In this document: positions 37,361-45,976 of the stretch, piece after piece | Layout: every line of letters begins with the position of its first letter | Numbering within the stretch: the first letter of the stretch is position 1 | From: SOKP01 sp048887165 | Lineage (GTDB): Archaea > Asgardarchaeota > Lokiarchaeia > Sigyniarchaeales > SOKP01 | DNA length: 64,000 bases | Assembly (NCBI GenBank): GCA_048887165.1 | Contig: JBHLJZ010000004.1 | Span: forward strand, 21,255-85,254 | Reading direction: 5' to 3' | The notes under the pieces: generated by a model | Database searches by the model: none | Told to the model about the DNA's origin: nothing | The model's input: the letters and a program-made list of their open reading frames with translations, nothing else | Translations under genes and position numbers: made by a program

Positions 37361-37600
37361 TTATTTTACTGCTTCAAAATACATATACCATTGTTCTTCG
37401 TCTTCGAGAAAGTCTGTTCCTAAGTGCTTATGTTTTGTTTGTTTCGCTAAATCTCTTGGAACAGATTCACTTGCTGGTTTATAGTCTGTTATTACTTTTA
37501 AGACAGTTCCAGGTCTCATTTTCATGAGTTGTTTTTTAGTTTTTAAAGCTGGAACAGGACAAACTAAACCACAGACGTTTAATTCCATATCAAATTTCAT
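37361..37600 (-). CDS. tusA: TusA-family sulfur carrier, distal copy
   Basis: The ATG at 37600 is chosen because AAGGAG precedes it at good spacing; an upstream start would overlap the frhB-like gene. The product has 79 residues and begins MKFDMELNVCGLVCPVPALK. Cys14 in CPVP is the expected sulfane-sulfur carrier residue, and Cys10 is an extra nearby cysteine. TusA proteins pass persulfide sulfur between proteins. Its position between the FrhB-like and second HdrCB genes suggests it delivers to or takes sulfur from that Hdr pair. Confidence 0.9.
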   Translation of the reverse strand: MKFDMELNVCGLVCPVPALKTKKQLMKMRPGTVLKVITDYKPASESVPRDLAKQTKHKHLGTDFLEDEEQWYMYFEAVK

Positions 37601-37631
37601 TTTAATTCTCTCCTTGATTATTTTTTTTAAT

Positions 37632-38774
37632 TTAATCACATATAATTGAAAATATTGGCTCATCCATAGAAGGATCAGCTTTCATTTCTAATTCCATTAA
37701 TTGAGCTAACCGAAGTGCTTCATATCTAGCTTTTTTAGGTTCAAGACCCGTTTCTTTCACAATATCAGTAATAGTGCTAGGACCTTTCTCTGTTATATAG
37801 TCTAGAACTTGTTGTCTTGGAGTTTTTTCGAAGCTAAAGAGTTCGCGTTTTGCTTTAAAATCGATGGCTGTTTTCAAATCCTCTTCATTGACTTCACCGA
37901 TATCAAATAAACCTTTTTCAATGGCACTTTCTACTAATTCCTTACCTCGCTCAGTCCAAGCTATAACGGTCGTATACCCCGCTGCTGAACCAACTTCACC
38001 AGCAGTGATATCAGAATAAATTGCTGGAAAATCTTGGCAATGTTTACAGTGTGCTTTACAGCTTTCACATCGCTTCCCATCTTGAAGGTCAAGATCTTCT
38101 GGATTAACTGTCTCTGATTCCTCCTCAAGTTCCTTCAATATATTTAGCGACATTGTCTCACCTATAAGTGTGCATCCACATCTTTTATCTGGATGGATTT
38201 GTGAACTACAAAATAACCCAATCTTTAATATCTCTCTATTCATGCTTTCTTCGATATTAGCAGCACCTCTCATTTCACATGGCACACCAACAATTCCTAC
38301 TGGATCAAAAGTCTCTCCAATGAGCTCAATTAGCCTTTCAAGGACACCCGAACGAATATAGACCACTCCAGCTTTTTCAACAACTTTATTTGGATCTGAG
38401 ACTCTTTCTGCTACTCTATCTTCATCTTGTTCTTGAACCATCACGATTTCACTAATAGTTTGATTCTCCAATAACTCTTTTGTTAGGGTTGTCACAAACC
38501 CTCCACTTGAAGCTTTAGCAAGAATTTCCTTATTTTTACTTCTTAAAGAATAAATACCTAAAGCTGGTTTAACTTCGAAGTTTTTTTGAATAACTTGTGG
38601 ACAATTTTGATAACATCTTCCGCAGTCTTGGCCATCTTTCTCAAGTATACAATAATCTTTAAGTGTTGGAATCATATCTTTCATTTCGATATGTTTACAA
38701 GAGCCCACACACAATCCACAGCCTTGGCAAAAGCCTTCGTCAATAATTTCAGATTTTAATAATTCATAACTCAT
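37632..38774 (-). CDS. FrhB/FdhB-type flavoprotein (F420-linked beta subunit) with C-terminal winged-helix-like tail
   Basis: The 380-residue protein opens with CQGCGLCVGSC and CGRCYQNCP ferredoxin-like motifs. The FrhB/FdhB core follows (KASSGGFVTTL; GIVGVPCEMRG) with a later cysteine group (CESCKAHCKHC). Such subunits hold FAD and exchange electrons with coenzyme F420. The last 65 residues (PRQQVLDYITEKGPSTITDI onward) look like a helix-turn-helix or winged helix, which is not part of the usual family. It sits 2 nt after the mvhG-like gene. It is probably the electron entry or exit for HdrA. F420 as partner is inferred. Confidence 0.85.
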   Translation of the reverse strand: MSYELLKSEIIDEGFCQGCGLCVGSCKHIEMKDMIPTLKDYCILEKDGQDCGRCYQNCPQVIQKNFEVKPALGIYSLRSKNKEILAKASSGGFVTTLTKELLENQTISEIVMVQEQDEDRVAERVSDPNKVVEKAGVVYIRSGVLERLIELIGETFDPVGIVGVPCEMRGAANIEESMNREILKIGLFCSSQIHPDKRCGCTLIGETMSLNILKELEEESETVNPEDLDLQDGKRCESCKAHCKHCQDFPAIYSDITAGEVGSAAGYTTVIAWTERGKELVESAIEKGLFDIGEVNEEDLKTAIDFKAKRELFSFEKTPRQQVLDYITEKGPSTITDIVKETGLEPKKARYEALRLAQLMELEMKADPSMDEPIFSIICD

Positions 38775-38776
38775 GA

Positions 38777-40012
38777 TTATCCCTCTTTAATTTTTATTTC
38801 CTTTACAATACCGATTGGATCAATTGTAAATTCTACTGAACCATTTTTGTAAGTTCCTTCAACTATTTCAAAAATTTGAGTTTTATAATCTTCAAAGTTG
38901 TCATTATCATCAATCTTCGACCTAAATCCTCCAAAAAATACATTTGATAAATTCATGTTTCCAGCAATGCTCCTGATTTCATCAGTGATTTTCTTATATT
39001 GAACTGGATCCTTGTTTTTAATTGCTTTTTGAAGTTGTTCTTCTAATTTTAATAGTTGATTTCTATATTTTTTAGTTTGTTCACTTACTTCTATATTGTT
39101 AATTTCTTCATAGGTTTGAATAATTTTTAGTGTTAATGAGATTGAATGATCTCCCCCTAATAACCCTGAAATTAGTGGTAATTCTTCAAGCAGCCTTCCT
39201 GTGAAAACGTCTTCTAATAAGGTACCACTAGAAGGAATTCGACCTTTTGGTAATCCCGATGTTGGTAAAGTAAATCGAAAGAAATTTCCTACTAAATCAG
39301 GTAGACTTGCTGTTAAGTCATCATCTTTATCTGCTAGCTTATCGGTAGCACCCTTTTCAGAATGTTCAGTAGCAATTTCAATATTTCCCATAAGTGTTCC
39401 AAACATGCCTAACATTCTGATTCCAGAACGCTCTAAAATTGGTTTGCAACCTCTACATGGAGCGCTATAATCAATACATCGTTCTTTACATTCTTTAGAG
39501 ACAAAACCATTACAAAGATATCCAAGATCATTGAAACATGTCTCTGCATCATCTAATTCAATTTGTCGTTTTACTTCTTCTAAGTAATCACAAGTTTTTT
39601 TCCTTCCGCACACAATACAAAGATTGTTTAATTTAGGGAGATCACTATCCTCAATCTCTAATTTCAGTTCCTCAATTTCCCCTAAACAACCATTAACATT
39701 AATTGATTCATCAATAAATTTACTTAAAGGAGATACATCATGACCTTTTTGATTGGCAAGAGCAAAAACGCCTCCAGTAGTAGCACAGTTTCCATAAGCA
39801 ATCACTTTTTCCGAATTTATCTTTATTTCAGTTAAAATATCCTTATTCTCTGGCAATAAAAATCCAGTGATAATTGATACATCTGTTTTTTCCGATTTCC
39901 AATTTCTAGGATCATGAACAAATTCTATTTTATACATTGAATCTCCTCTCAAAAGAATAGTCTCATTGAAACATTTATTACATCCATTAAATTGAAATAT
40001 TTTAACATCCAT
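38777..40012 (-). CDS. mvhG: NiFe-hydrogenase small-subunit-like protein (MvhG family), enlarged
   Basis: The 411-residue protein starts with FNGCNKCFNE, the proximal-cluster CxxC. GNCATTGG, VNGCLGEIEEL and CIVCGRKKTC follow, as in MvhG and the NuoB-like fold. Another cysteine group (CKERCIDYSAPCRGC) follows. The C-terminal 180 residues, with a coiled-coil-like segment, extend beyond the usual length of about 300. No large NiFe subunit (MvhA) is encoded here. It therefore likely serves as a bridging Fe-S electron relay to MvhD/HdrA. It overlaps mvhD by 11 nt. Confidence 0.8.
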   Translation of the reverse strand: MDVKIFQFNGCNKCFNETILLRGDSMYKIEFVHDPRNWKSEKTDVSIITGFLLPENKDILTEIKINSEKVIAYGNCATTGGVFALANQKGHDVSPLSKFIDESINVNGCLGEIEELKLEIEDSDLPKLNNLCIVCGRKKTCDYLEEVKRQIELDDAETCFNDLGYLCNGFVSKECKERCIDYSAPCRGCKPILERSGIRMLGMFGTLMGNIEIATEHSEKGATDKLADKDDDLTASLPDLVGNFFRFTLPTSGLPKGRIPSSGTLLEDVFTGRLLEELPLISGLLGGDHSISLTLKIIQTYEEINNIEVSEQTKKYRNQLLKLEEQLQKAIKNKDPVQYKKITDEIRSIAGNMNLSNVFFGGFRSKIDDNDNFEDYKTQIFEIVEGTYKNGSVEFTIDPIGIVKEIKIKEG

Positions 40013-40454
40013 CTTTAAAAGTCCCCTCCTCTCTAATTGCGGTTGCTAATCGTTCTACAATATCGTCGAAATCTCCGACAGCTGTTTCTCCTTCTGCGGC
40101 TCGAGATGTATATTGATTCACAAACTGATCACTATAACCTAATTCTTTAAACAACTTTTTCATCAATTTAATTCTATGCATTGATAAAATATTCCCATTA
40201 AAGAAATGACATGCTCCCAAACAACAACCTACACATGCAACTGCATCTGCTCCGTTGCTTAAAGCATCCATAATCTGAATAGGACCGACTTGACCAGTAC
40301 ATTGAACTCTAACAATACGAATTGCAGGATTATATGCCATTCGGGCCACACCAGCTGTATTAGCTGAACCTTGCCCACATTCATTACACATAAAAACTAC
40401 AATATTTTCCATTTTTTCGAGCACTTCTGGCTCGATATATTCACATTCACTCAT
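40002..40454 (-). CDS. mvhD: MvhD/FlpD-type 2Fe-2S electron-transfer subunit
   Basis: The 150-residue protein (ATG at 40454, overlapping the hdrA stop by 8 nt) has VVFMCNECGQG, VRVQCTGQVGP and CVGCCLGACHF, the cysteine pattern of the methyl-viologen-reducing hydrogenase delta family. MvhD docks on HdrA and passes electrons to its flavin. All expected positions are cysteine, with no in-frame TGA (selenocysteine) codon. A TTG at 40466 is the alternative start, with less suitable spacing. Confidence 0.92.
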   Translation of the reverse strand: MSECEYIEPEVLEKMENIVVFMCNECGQGSANTAGVARMAYNPAIRIVRVQCTGQVGPIQIMDALSNGADAVACVGCCLGACHFFNGNILSMHRIKLMKKLFKELGYSDQFVNQYTSRAAEGETAVGDFDDIVERLATAIREEGTFKDGC

Positions 40455-42477
40455 TTTCGCAAACAACGCCTCCGCCTGATATGGCGATTATTTCATCTAA
40501 CAGTTGTTCATCACTAAAATTCAAAAGTTGAATTGCTCCTGTAGGACAAGCAGGCATACACATACCACAAGATTTACAGGCAACTTCATTCACCATAGGA
40601 GTTCCATCATCATTAATTTCAATTGCAGCTGGAGCGCACACTGTTTTACATAGTCCGCATCTAACACATAAATCAAAATCTACTGAAGGAATTAACATCT
40701 CCTTTTCAATATATCCTCTAACAAGTGGGGCTGCAGCTATAGCTGCGGCATTACCTGCTTGGGCAACAGACTCGGAAATGTCTTTAGGACCTTGAATTGC
40801 TCCTGCTAAGAAAATTCCTCCTTTACTACTTAATGTGGGATTCATTTTAATGTGAAACTCTTTTAAGAACCCTTCTTTCGAACGTAATACATGTAACTTT
40901 GATCCTAACGGGCCAATTCCCTCGGGCGGAACCATCGCTGCTGAAAGTACGACCATATCTGCTTTTAACTTTAAAGGTGTTTGACTTAAAGTATCTTCAA
41001 CTATAACTCTTAATTCTCCAGTAATAGGATCTCTTAATATTTCAGATGGCCGTCCTCTTATAAATCGGACTCCTACTTCTTGAGCAGATTTGTATAATTC
41101 TTCGAAGTTTAAGCCTGGAGTTCTTACATCAATATAGCAGATTGTAACATCTGTATCAGGATACATTTCTTTAATAATCCTAGCGTTTTTAATCGCAAAC
41201 TTACAGCAAACTCCGGTGCAGTATTCATTTCCAACTTGGTCATTTCTGCTACCAACACATTGGATCATTACAATACTTTTTGGAATCTTTGCATCTGAGG
41301 GTCTTAAAATTTGACTATTAGTAAGCGAACCAGGTGCTAACATCCTTTCTAATTTTAATTGTGTAATCACATCGTCATATCCTTCTTGACCATAATGATA
41401 AGCTTCTATTTCAGAAGGATCATATTCATCATAACCTGCAGCAACTACTATTGAACCGACTTTAAATGTTTTAGTTTCTGGTTGCATATTAAAATCGACT
41501 GCTTGAACTGGACATACGTTAATACATGTTTTACATTCAATACAATTATTTTTATCCCTTACATAAGTTGCTGGAATTGCTTGTGGATAAGCTTTATAGA
41601 TTGCGTTTCTTATTGACATTCCACTATCCCATTCGCTTGGCAACTCAACAGGACAATTAGCAGCACACTCTCCGCATGAAGTACAATTATCCTTAACATA
41701 ACGAGGCTTTATCTCAACCTCTACTTCAAAATTTCCCATCGAACCCTCGACATTTTTGATATGAGCGTTAGTGTATAGTTCTACTAAAGGGTGATTTGCA
41801 ACCCCATTAGTTAATGGGGAGATTGAACATTGTGGACATTCTAAAGTTGGAAATGTTTTATTCAATTGAGTCATATGACCACCTATTGTCGATAACCTTT
41901 CAATTAAATAAACAGGAATTCCTAATTCAGCTAAATCATAAGCAGAACGAAGTCCAGCAATACCTGCTCCTATAACTAAAGCAGCTTTAGTGGTAGGAAC
42001 CTTACGAGTCTCAACATCTTCTAATTTTCTAGCTCTATTTACTCCCGCCTCAACCAGTTTCATTGCTTTTTGAGTAGCTTTATCCTTTTCTTTCTGATGA
42101 ACCCAACTATTAAACTCTCTTACATTTACTTGTTGATGTCTATGTTTGTTAAGACCCATTTCTTCAATAGTTCTTGCAAAAGTCCTTCCATGTTGATTCT
42201 TTGAACAAGATGCGACAACAGTACGATTTACACCTAAATCTTCTATAGAATCTTTAATCATTTGCACTCCTGGTTTAGAACACATAAACATATAATGTTC
42301 TGCTCTAACTACATTAGGTAAATCCTTAGCATAATCAGCTACTTTTGAAACATCAACCGTTCCAGCGATGTTATGACCACAATGGCAAACAAATACCCCA
42401 ATTCGGGGTTCTTCGTCAGATTCTATCCCACCCTTGATTTTGTCAGAACTTTTAACTTTTTCTTCTTTGATTGTCAT
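40447..42477 (-). CDS. hdrA: Heterodisulfide reductase subunit A (full-length, flavin-containing)
   Basis: The 676-residue protein has a methanogen-type N-terminal domain (VCHCGHN at 30-36, MCSKPG). A Rossmann FAD motif GAGIAG lies at 170-175, with the HdrA-specific ECPQCSISP cysteines at 214 and 217. Inserted ferredoxin motifs (CTSCGECAANCP, CIECKTCINVCP) lie near 265-325, with two more 4Fe-4S motifs near the C-terminus (CVRCGLCKTVC, CKSCGMCMPACP). Full-length HdrA is the flavin-based electron-bifurcating centre of Hdr complexes; sHdr-type HdrA is shorter. It lies with no gap after hdrB. Confidence 0.96.
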   Translation of the reverse strand: MTIKEEKVKSSDKIKGGIESDEEPRIGVFVCHCGHNIAGTVDVSKVADYAKDLPNVVRAEHYMFMCSKPGVQMIKDSIEDLGVNRTVVASCSKNQHGRTFARTIEEMGLNKHRHQQVNVREFNSWVHQKEKDKATQKAMKLVEAGVNRARKLEDVETRKVPTTKAALVIGAGIAGLRSAYDLAELGIPVYLIERLSTIGGHMTQLNKTFPTLECPQCSISPLTNGVANHPLVELYTNAHIKNVEGSMGNFEVEVEIKPRYVKDNCTSCGECAANCPVELPSEWDSGMSIRNAIYKAYPQAIPATYVRDKNNCIECKTCINVCPVQAVDFNMQPETKTFKVGSIVVAAGYDEYDPSEIEAYHYGQEGYDDVITQLKLERMLAPGSLTNSQILRPSDAKIPKSIVMIQCVGSRNDQVGNEYCTGVCCKFAIKNARIIKEMYPDTDVTICYIDVRTPGLNFEELYKSAQEVGVRFIRGRPSEILRDPITGELRVIVEDTLSQTPLKLKADMVVLSAAMVPPEGIGPLGSKLHVLRSKEGFLKEFHIKMNPTLSSKGGIFLAGAIQGPKDISESVAQAGNAAAIAAAPLVRGYIEKEMLIPSVDFDLCVRCGLCKTVCAPAAIEINDDGTPMVNEVACKSCGMCMPACPTGAIQLLNFSDEQLLDEIIAISGGGVVCENE

Positions 42478-43395
42478 TTAAATTGCCCCCTCTTCCCTTT
42501 TTATTTCTTCTACCCCAAAAATGAAATTTCTGCCCATTAATTGATATTGAAGACCAATAAATTCTTGATCCATACCCATACAATAGGCAACAAGCTGAGA
42601 AAGATGAATTACTGGATAATCATAATTAAAACTCTTATTTTTGTTCAAATAATCTTGTCCCGTCTCAAATTGTAAATGACAGAACGGACAGATATCTAAT
42701 ATAAAATCTGGCTTAACCTCATCGATATTCTTCATTTTTTCGCTAAAAATTGTCATACTTGCATCACCTGAATATGCTTTTACTCCACCTCCGGCACCAC
42801 AGCAAGTAAGTTGTTCTTTGAATCTAACTGATTCTATTCCTAAAGCCTCAACAAATTCTTCGATAATTGTTGGGCCCTCTGAACTTTCAATTTCTCTGAT
42901 TCTAGTTGGTTTTAAAAAGTGACATCCATAATGAATAGCCGCTCTGGCATTCACTTTTCTTATAATATGATCTTCAATTCCCCAAGGTCCAATTTCGTAT
43001 CCAAGTACTTCAGCTACGTGTCGGACATCTATCGTACCTTTATATTCGTAATCACCAATTTGTTTAAGCTTCTCATTTACTAATTCACGATGTTCTTCAT
43101 TTTCTTTCAAATGTTTATTTACTTCTTGAAGTGTTCCGAAACATCCATTACATACGGTTAAAATGTCCGCGTCTAATTGTTCTGCTATACATAAATTTCT
43201 CGCTGCTGCTACCATCCAATCAACTTTATTGAAAGAACGGAACACGCCAGGAGCAGGACAACAAGTTGCTTTTTCCATATCCAAAAGTTCATACCCTAGT
43301 TTATCCATAACAAATTTCGTTGATTTTTCTATAGCAGGATATCGATTCGGCATGAGACATCCTAAAAAAAATGCGAATGTATTTTCTTTAACCAT
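42478..43395 (-). CDS. hdrB: Heterodisulfide reductase subunit B, first copy
   Basis: The 305-residue protein has two cysteine-rich domains. The first has FLGCLMPNR, TCCPAPG and CNGCFG; the second has HYGCHFLKP, TCCGAGGG and ICPFCHLQFE. These ligate the two noncubane clusters at the disulfide-reducing site. Its start is 3 nt after hdrC and its stop abuts hdrA, the canonical C-B-A order. The two HdrB copies differ clearly in sequence, which suggests distinct substrates. Confidence 0.95.
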   Translation of the reverse strand: MVKENTFAFFLGCLMPNRYPAIEKSTKFVMDKLGYELLDMEKATCCPAPGVFRSFNKVDWMVAAARNLCIAEQLDADILTVCNGCFGTLQEVNKHLKENEEHRELVNEKLKQIGDYEYKGTIDVRHVAEVLGYEIGPWGIEDHIIRKVNARAAIHYGCHFLKPTRIREIESSEGPTIIEEFVEALGIESVRFKEQLTCCGAGGGVKAYSGDASMTIFSEKMKNIDEVKPDFILDICPFCHLQFETGQDYLNKNKSFNYDYPVIHLSQLVAYCMGMDQEFIGLQYQLMGRNFIFGVEEIKREEGAI

Positions 43396-43398
43396 TTT

Positions 43399-43956
43399 TT
43401 ATGCCTCCTCTTTATTCTTTTTTTCCTCCTTAACAGGAGGTAAATCGAACATATTTTTTTCAATATTTTTTAAATCTTTATCATCTCCTTCCTGCTTGAA
43501 CTTAAATGCAGTGGGAGGTAGTTCTTCTAAACCTAATTCGACTCTTCTTTTTCTTACTTCGTCATTTATCGGTACTGCATGACCAAAGTTTTTTAAATAT
43601 CCAACAACAGCCCTATGATTAGGTGAAATATTACCCCTTTTCGTAGCATAATTTCTTAATTCCATAATCACATCTGTAGGTCTTACATCTCTAGGACATC
43701 GCTCATAACATTGATAGCATGTTGTACATAGCCAAATATCTGGATCTTCTAATACCGATAAATCTCCAAGAACAACTTTTCGAATAATCGAACGAGTTTT
43801 TAATGCAGTCCATCTACCACTTTCACAACTTGCAGTACATGTTCCACATTGAATACATTTCATAATATTTGATCTTCTCTCAATGTCTTTGAAATATGCT
43901 GGATCAAAATCTTCATCCACCATATATTTCCTTTGTTGTTCTTCTGTTTCAGACAT
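43399..43956 (-). CDS. hdrC: Heterodisulfide reductase subunit C, first copy
   Basis: The 185-residue protein carries two 4Fe-4S motifs (CIQCGTCTASCESG and CTTCYQCYERCPRD) in a helical frame, with a lysine-rich C-terminus. It links HdrA and HdrB electronically. It is the first gene of the Hdr part of the operon. It is separated from the DsrE2-like gene by 45 nt. Confidence 0.94.
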   Translation of the reverse strand: MSETEEQQRKYMVDEDFDPAYFKDIERRSNIMKCIQCGTCTASCESGRWTALKTRSIIRKVVLGDLSVLEDPDIWLCTTCYQCYERCPRDVRPTDVIMELRNYATKRGNISPNHRAVVGYLKNFGHAVPINDEVRKRRVELGLEELPPTAFKFKQEGDDKDLKNIEKNMFDLPPVKEEKKNKEEA

Positions 43957-44001
43957 TTATTATCACCAATTTATTATCTTGAAAAAAAAAAAAAAATAAA
44001 G

Positions 44002-44418
44002 TTATAATGAGACAATCCTTCCACCATCAGCCATCTGTAAAAATGAGGCTGCTCCAACAGGTTCTTCCACGAAATCTAATAGATCTTCTCTTTTAATCCC
44101 CATTAAATCCATTGTCATTTGACATGGATATAATTTCATATTACCGTTCTCAACAGCTTCCTTAATCATGCCCCATGGATCTTCAATTCCAAATTTTTTC
44201 ATCCTTTTCAAAAAGATTTTTGCCCCCATTCCTTTCATAGGAAATGGCATTCCAGCAGCTTTGGGCTTAAATTTCTTTTGTAAAAGGTTTAAACCCCAGA
44301 AGGTAAAGAAAAAATTCATTTTAACATCCATCGCATCCCCTGTGGTGCCTAGGATCATCATCATTCCAAACTTTTCGAATGATTTATCCTTTACAATAAA
44401 ATTTATTGTTTCGGCCAT
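44002..44418 (-). CDS. dsrE2: DsrE2-like sulfurtransferase (DsrE/F-like family)
   Basis: ATG 44418 follows GGTGG by five bases; a GTG three codons upstream lies within that site. The 138-residue protein has GTTGDAMDVKM and Cys99 in YPCQMTMDLMG, the conserved DsrE2 cysteine motif. It lacks the two N-terminal membrane helices of some relatives, so it looks cytosolic. DsrE2 proteins pass sulfane sulfur to or from TusA. Its place between dsrEFH and hdrC links the relay to the Hdr complex. Confidence 0.85.
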   Translation of the reverse strand: MAETINFIVKDKSFEKFGMMMILGTTGDAMDVKMNFFFTFWGLNLLQKKFKPKAAGMPFPMKGMGAKIFLKRMKKFGIEDPWGMIKEAVENGNMKLYPCQMTMDLMGIKREDLLDFVEEPVGAASFLQMADGGRIVSL

Positions 44419-44566
44419 ATTTTCCACCTTTTTTTATTTTTTTTGATTTTTTTATTTTTATTTTGTTTTAATTAATTTTTTTGAAGTCAGCTTCTTGCTA
44501 ACTTTACCATGATTTTTCTTGATTTTTTAAAAAAATTTTAAATTTAATTTATTAAAATTGATAACT

Positions 44567-44911
44567 TTATATCCACGAGATTACTTTTTGACTACTATCT
44601 AAAAGGTCTACTAACTCACTATATTCAACAGGCTTTACGTTCCCATGTAATCGCTCAATTGGTATGCCTCGCGCATTCATATCTGGAATCATAGCATAAA
44701 CAGATAAATCTAATCCTAACAATTCTTCAATTGCTTTTGGAAATCTTGCATTAATAGTGAAACCAATTACCCCATCATGAATCAGTACAAATTTGATTTC
44801 TGATCCTTTCTGAATTTGAGTCTTTAGAAGAGGTAAAAGTCTCTCTAAATGATTCCCTGTTCTTTCACTAAATCCGAATAAATATAATATATCCAATTTT
44901 TTTCCCTCCAT
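44567..44911 (-). CDS. dsrH: DsrH/TusB-like subunit
   Basis: The 114-residue protein has a DsrH-type fold pattern (LIHDGVIGF; a C-terminal VEYSELVDLLDSSQKVISWI). It contains no cysteine, so it is presumably structural within a DsrEFH (TusBCD) hexamer. It overlaps dsrF by one base. The assignment rests on pattern and gene order E-F-H. Confidence 0.8.
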   Translation of the reverse strand: MEGKKLDILYLFGFSERTGNHLERLLPLLKTQIQKGSEIKFVLIHDGVIGFTINARFPKAIEELLGLDLSVYAMIPDMNARGIPIERLHGNVKPVEYSELVDLLDSSQKVISWI

Positions 44912-45279
44912 TAAAATCTAAAACAAACATCAGCTTGTTCTATTAAATCTGCTAATTCGGTTAAATTAATAATTTTAAGACTTTCATATTCGATAAGATC
45001 CTCTTCAGTCATTCCTGCTTCTTTAAGTGCTGAATCCATCACATATAGCTCCAGATCAGATAAATCCGCCATTTCAATTACCTCATCCATAACATCCATG
45101 CCAACAGCGTTTGGTTTAGCATTTTTATTTAGTAGATATACGGCATCTCCTGTAAATACTACTTGACAGCTTATATATTCTCCTAAGGCTACAAAACCAG
45201 ATCCAATCCTTATTGCTTCTGCTGCTGAATTCTTGCCAACTGGTGATTGGTCAGTAATAACCACTACTGATTCGACCAT
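44911..45279 (-). CDS. dsrF: DsrF/TusC-like subunit
   Basis: ATG 45279 is chosen because GGAGGTTAG lies four bases upstream, inside the end of dsrE; an in-frame TTG at 45300 is possible. The 122-residue product starts MVESVVVITDQSPVGKNSAA and continues with alternating strands and helices of the DsrE/F fold (SCQVVFTGDAVYLL). It overlaps neither neighbour by more than one base. It is probably the middle subunit of a DsrEFH complex. Confidence 0.83.
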   Translation of the reverse strand: MVESVVVITDQSPVGKNSAAEAIRIGSGFVALGEYISCQVVFTGDAVYLLNKNAKPNAVGMDVMDEVIEMADLSDLELYVMDSALKEAGMTEEDLIEYESLKIINLTELADLIEQADVCFRF

Positions 45280-45283
45280 TTTT

Positions 45284-45652
45284 CTAACCTCCAGTTCCAA
45301 AAACTATTACTTTATCGGTTTCAACTGACCAGTTTGAGAAGTCTCCTAAACCTTCTTCAGTTGCGCCATCAATGAATTCATGTTCTTTAATTCCAGTCAG
45401 ACTTACCCATGTGCTACAGCCAGCAACGGGAATTTTATTCTCAAGGCAGAAATCTTGAATTTTTTTTGGAAGGTTTCTAATTGAAGAACCACTGCTAATA
45501 TCCTTTTTTAAGTTATAAACGCCTGAACCGTAGAAAAAGAAACCTTTGATTGTGTGTCCTTTTTCTATGATAGCTTTTGACAATTCAATTAAAGAATCAA
45601 CCGCTTCAAACTTATACGGCTCCGTACTAATAAAAAATGTATAAGAAATCAT
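45284..45652 (-). CDS. dsrE: DsrE/TusD-like sulfur carrier
   Basis: The 122-residue protein is a DsrE-fold subunit. Cys79 in IPVAGCSTWVSLTGI matches the sulfur-carrying cysteine of TusD/DsrE (position 78 in E. coli TusD). It carries protein-bound sulfane sulfur between TusA and further acceptors. It follows the first tusA by 26 nt. Confidence 0.87.
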   Translation of the reverse strand: MISYTFFISTEPYKFEAVDSLIELSKAIIEKGHTIKGFFFYGSGVYNLKKDISSGSSIRNLPKKIQDFCLENKIPVAGCSTWVSLTGIKEHEFIDGATEEGLGDFSNWSVETDKVIVFGTGG

Positions 45653-45678
45653 CGTTCGTGCCTCGAATAATCAATACT

Positions 45679-45903
45679 TTATGCTTTTTTAATAAAGAAA
45701 ACAACTTGACCGTTATTTTCATTAGTCTCAAGTAATTCATCGCCAGTTTTATGTAATAAAGCAGGAACATCCTTTAATGCCCCTTTATCATCAACAATTA
45801 GTTCTAAGACTTGTCCAGGATTCATCTTTTTTAATTCCTTTTTTGTCATTAATACAGGCATGGGACATTTCTTCCCAACTGCATTAAGTGTTATATCAGC
45901 CAT
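45679..45903 (-). CDS. tusA: TusA-family sulfur carrier, promoter-proximal copy
   Basis: ATG 45903 has AAGGGATG seven bases upstream; an ATG at 45912 overlaps that site and is less likely. The 74-residue product has Cys13 in KKCPMPVL, the CPxP active-site motif, and the usual two-layer alpha/beta pattern. It is the first gene of the sulfur-relay and Hdr operon, about 40 nt behind a palindrome and TATA box. Confidence 0.92.
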   Translation of the reverse strand: MADITLNAVGKKCPMPVLMTKKELKKMNPGQVLELIVDDKGALKDVPALLHKTGDELLETNENNGQVVFFIKKA

Positions 45904-45946
45904 TTTTTTCATCCCTTACAGTTATTTTTTCTATTTTTTTAACTTT

Positions 45947-45976
45947 TAATACCAAATTAGTTTAAAATTGGTATTA
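45947..45976. promoter_or_regulatory. Candidate operator: perfect 9+12+9 bp interrupted palindrome
   Basis: TAATACCAA at 45947-45955 and TTGGTATTA at 45968-45976 are perfect inverted arms with a 12-bp spacer. Arm centres are 21 bp apart, two helical turns, as for a dimeric regulator on one face of DNA. It lies between the Hdr operon and the divergent Lrp/AsnC gene and overlaps the operon's TATA box, which fits repression. Binding by the neighbouring Lrp protein is inferred. Confidence 0.6.

Noticed and set aside
37361..37527. Plus-strand frame covering the distal tusA and its spacer
   Set aside because: tusA on the minus strand has a CPxP motif and a Shine-Dalgarno site. The opposing frame is hydrophobic low-complexity sequence.
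36461..43582. Several plus-strand open frames opposite the hdr genes
   Set aside because: They lie fully within well-supported minus-strand genes and show no domain or ribosome site.
35839..45903. Selenocysteine (in-frame TGA) in HdrA, MvhD or other operon genes
   Set aside because: All expected positions are cysteine codons in the intact frames. Lokiarchaeal selenoproteins are known, but none is evident here.
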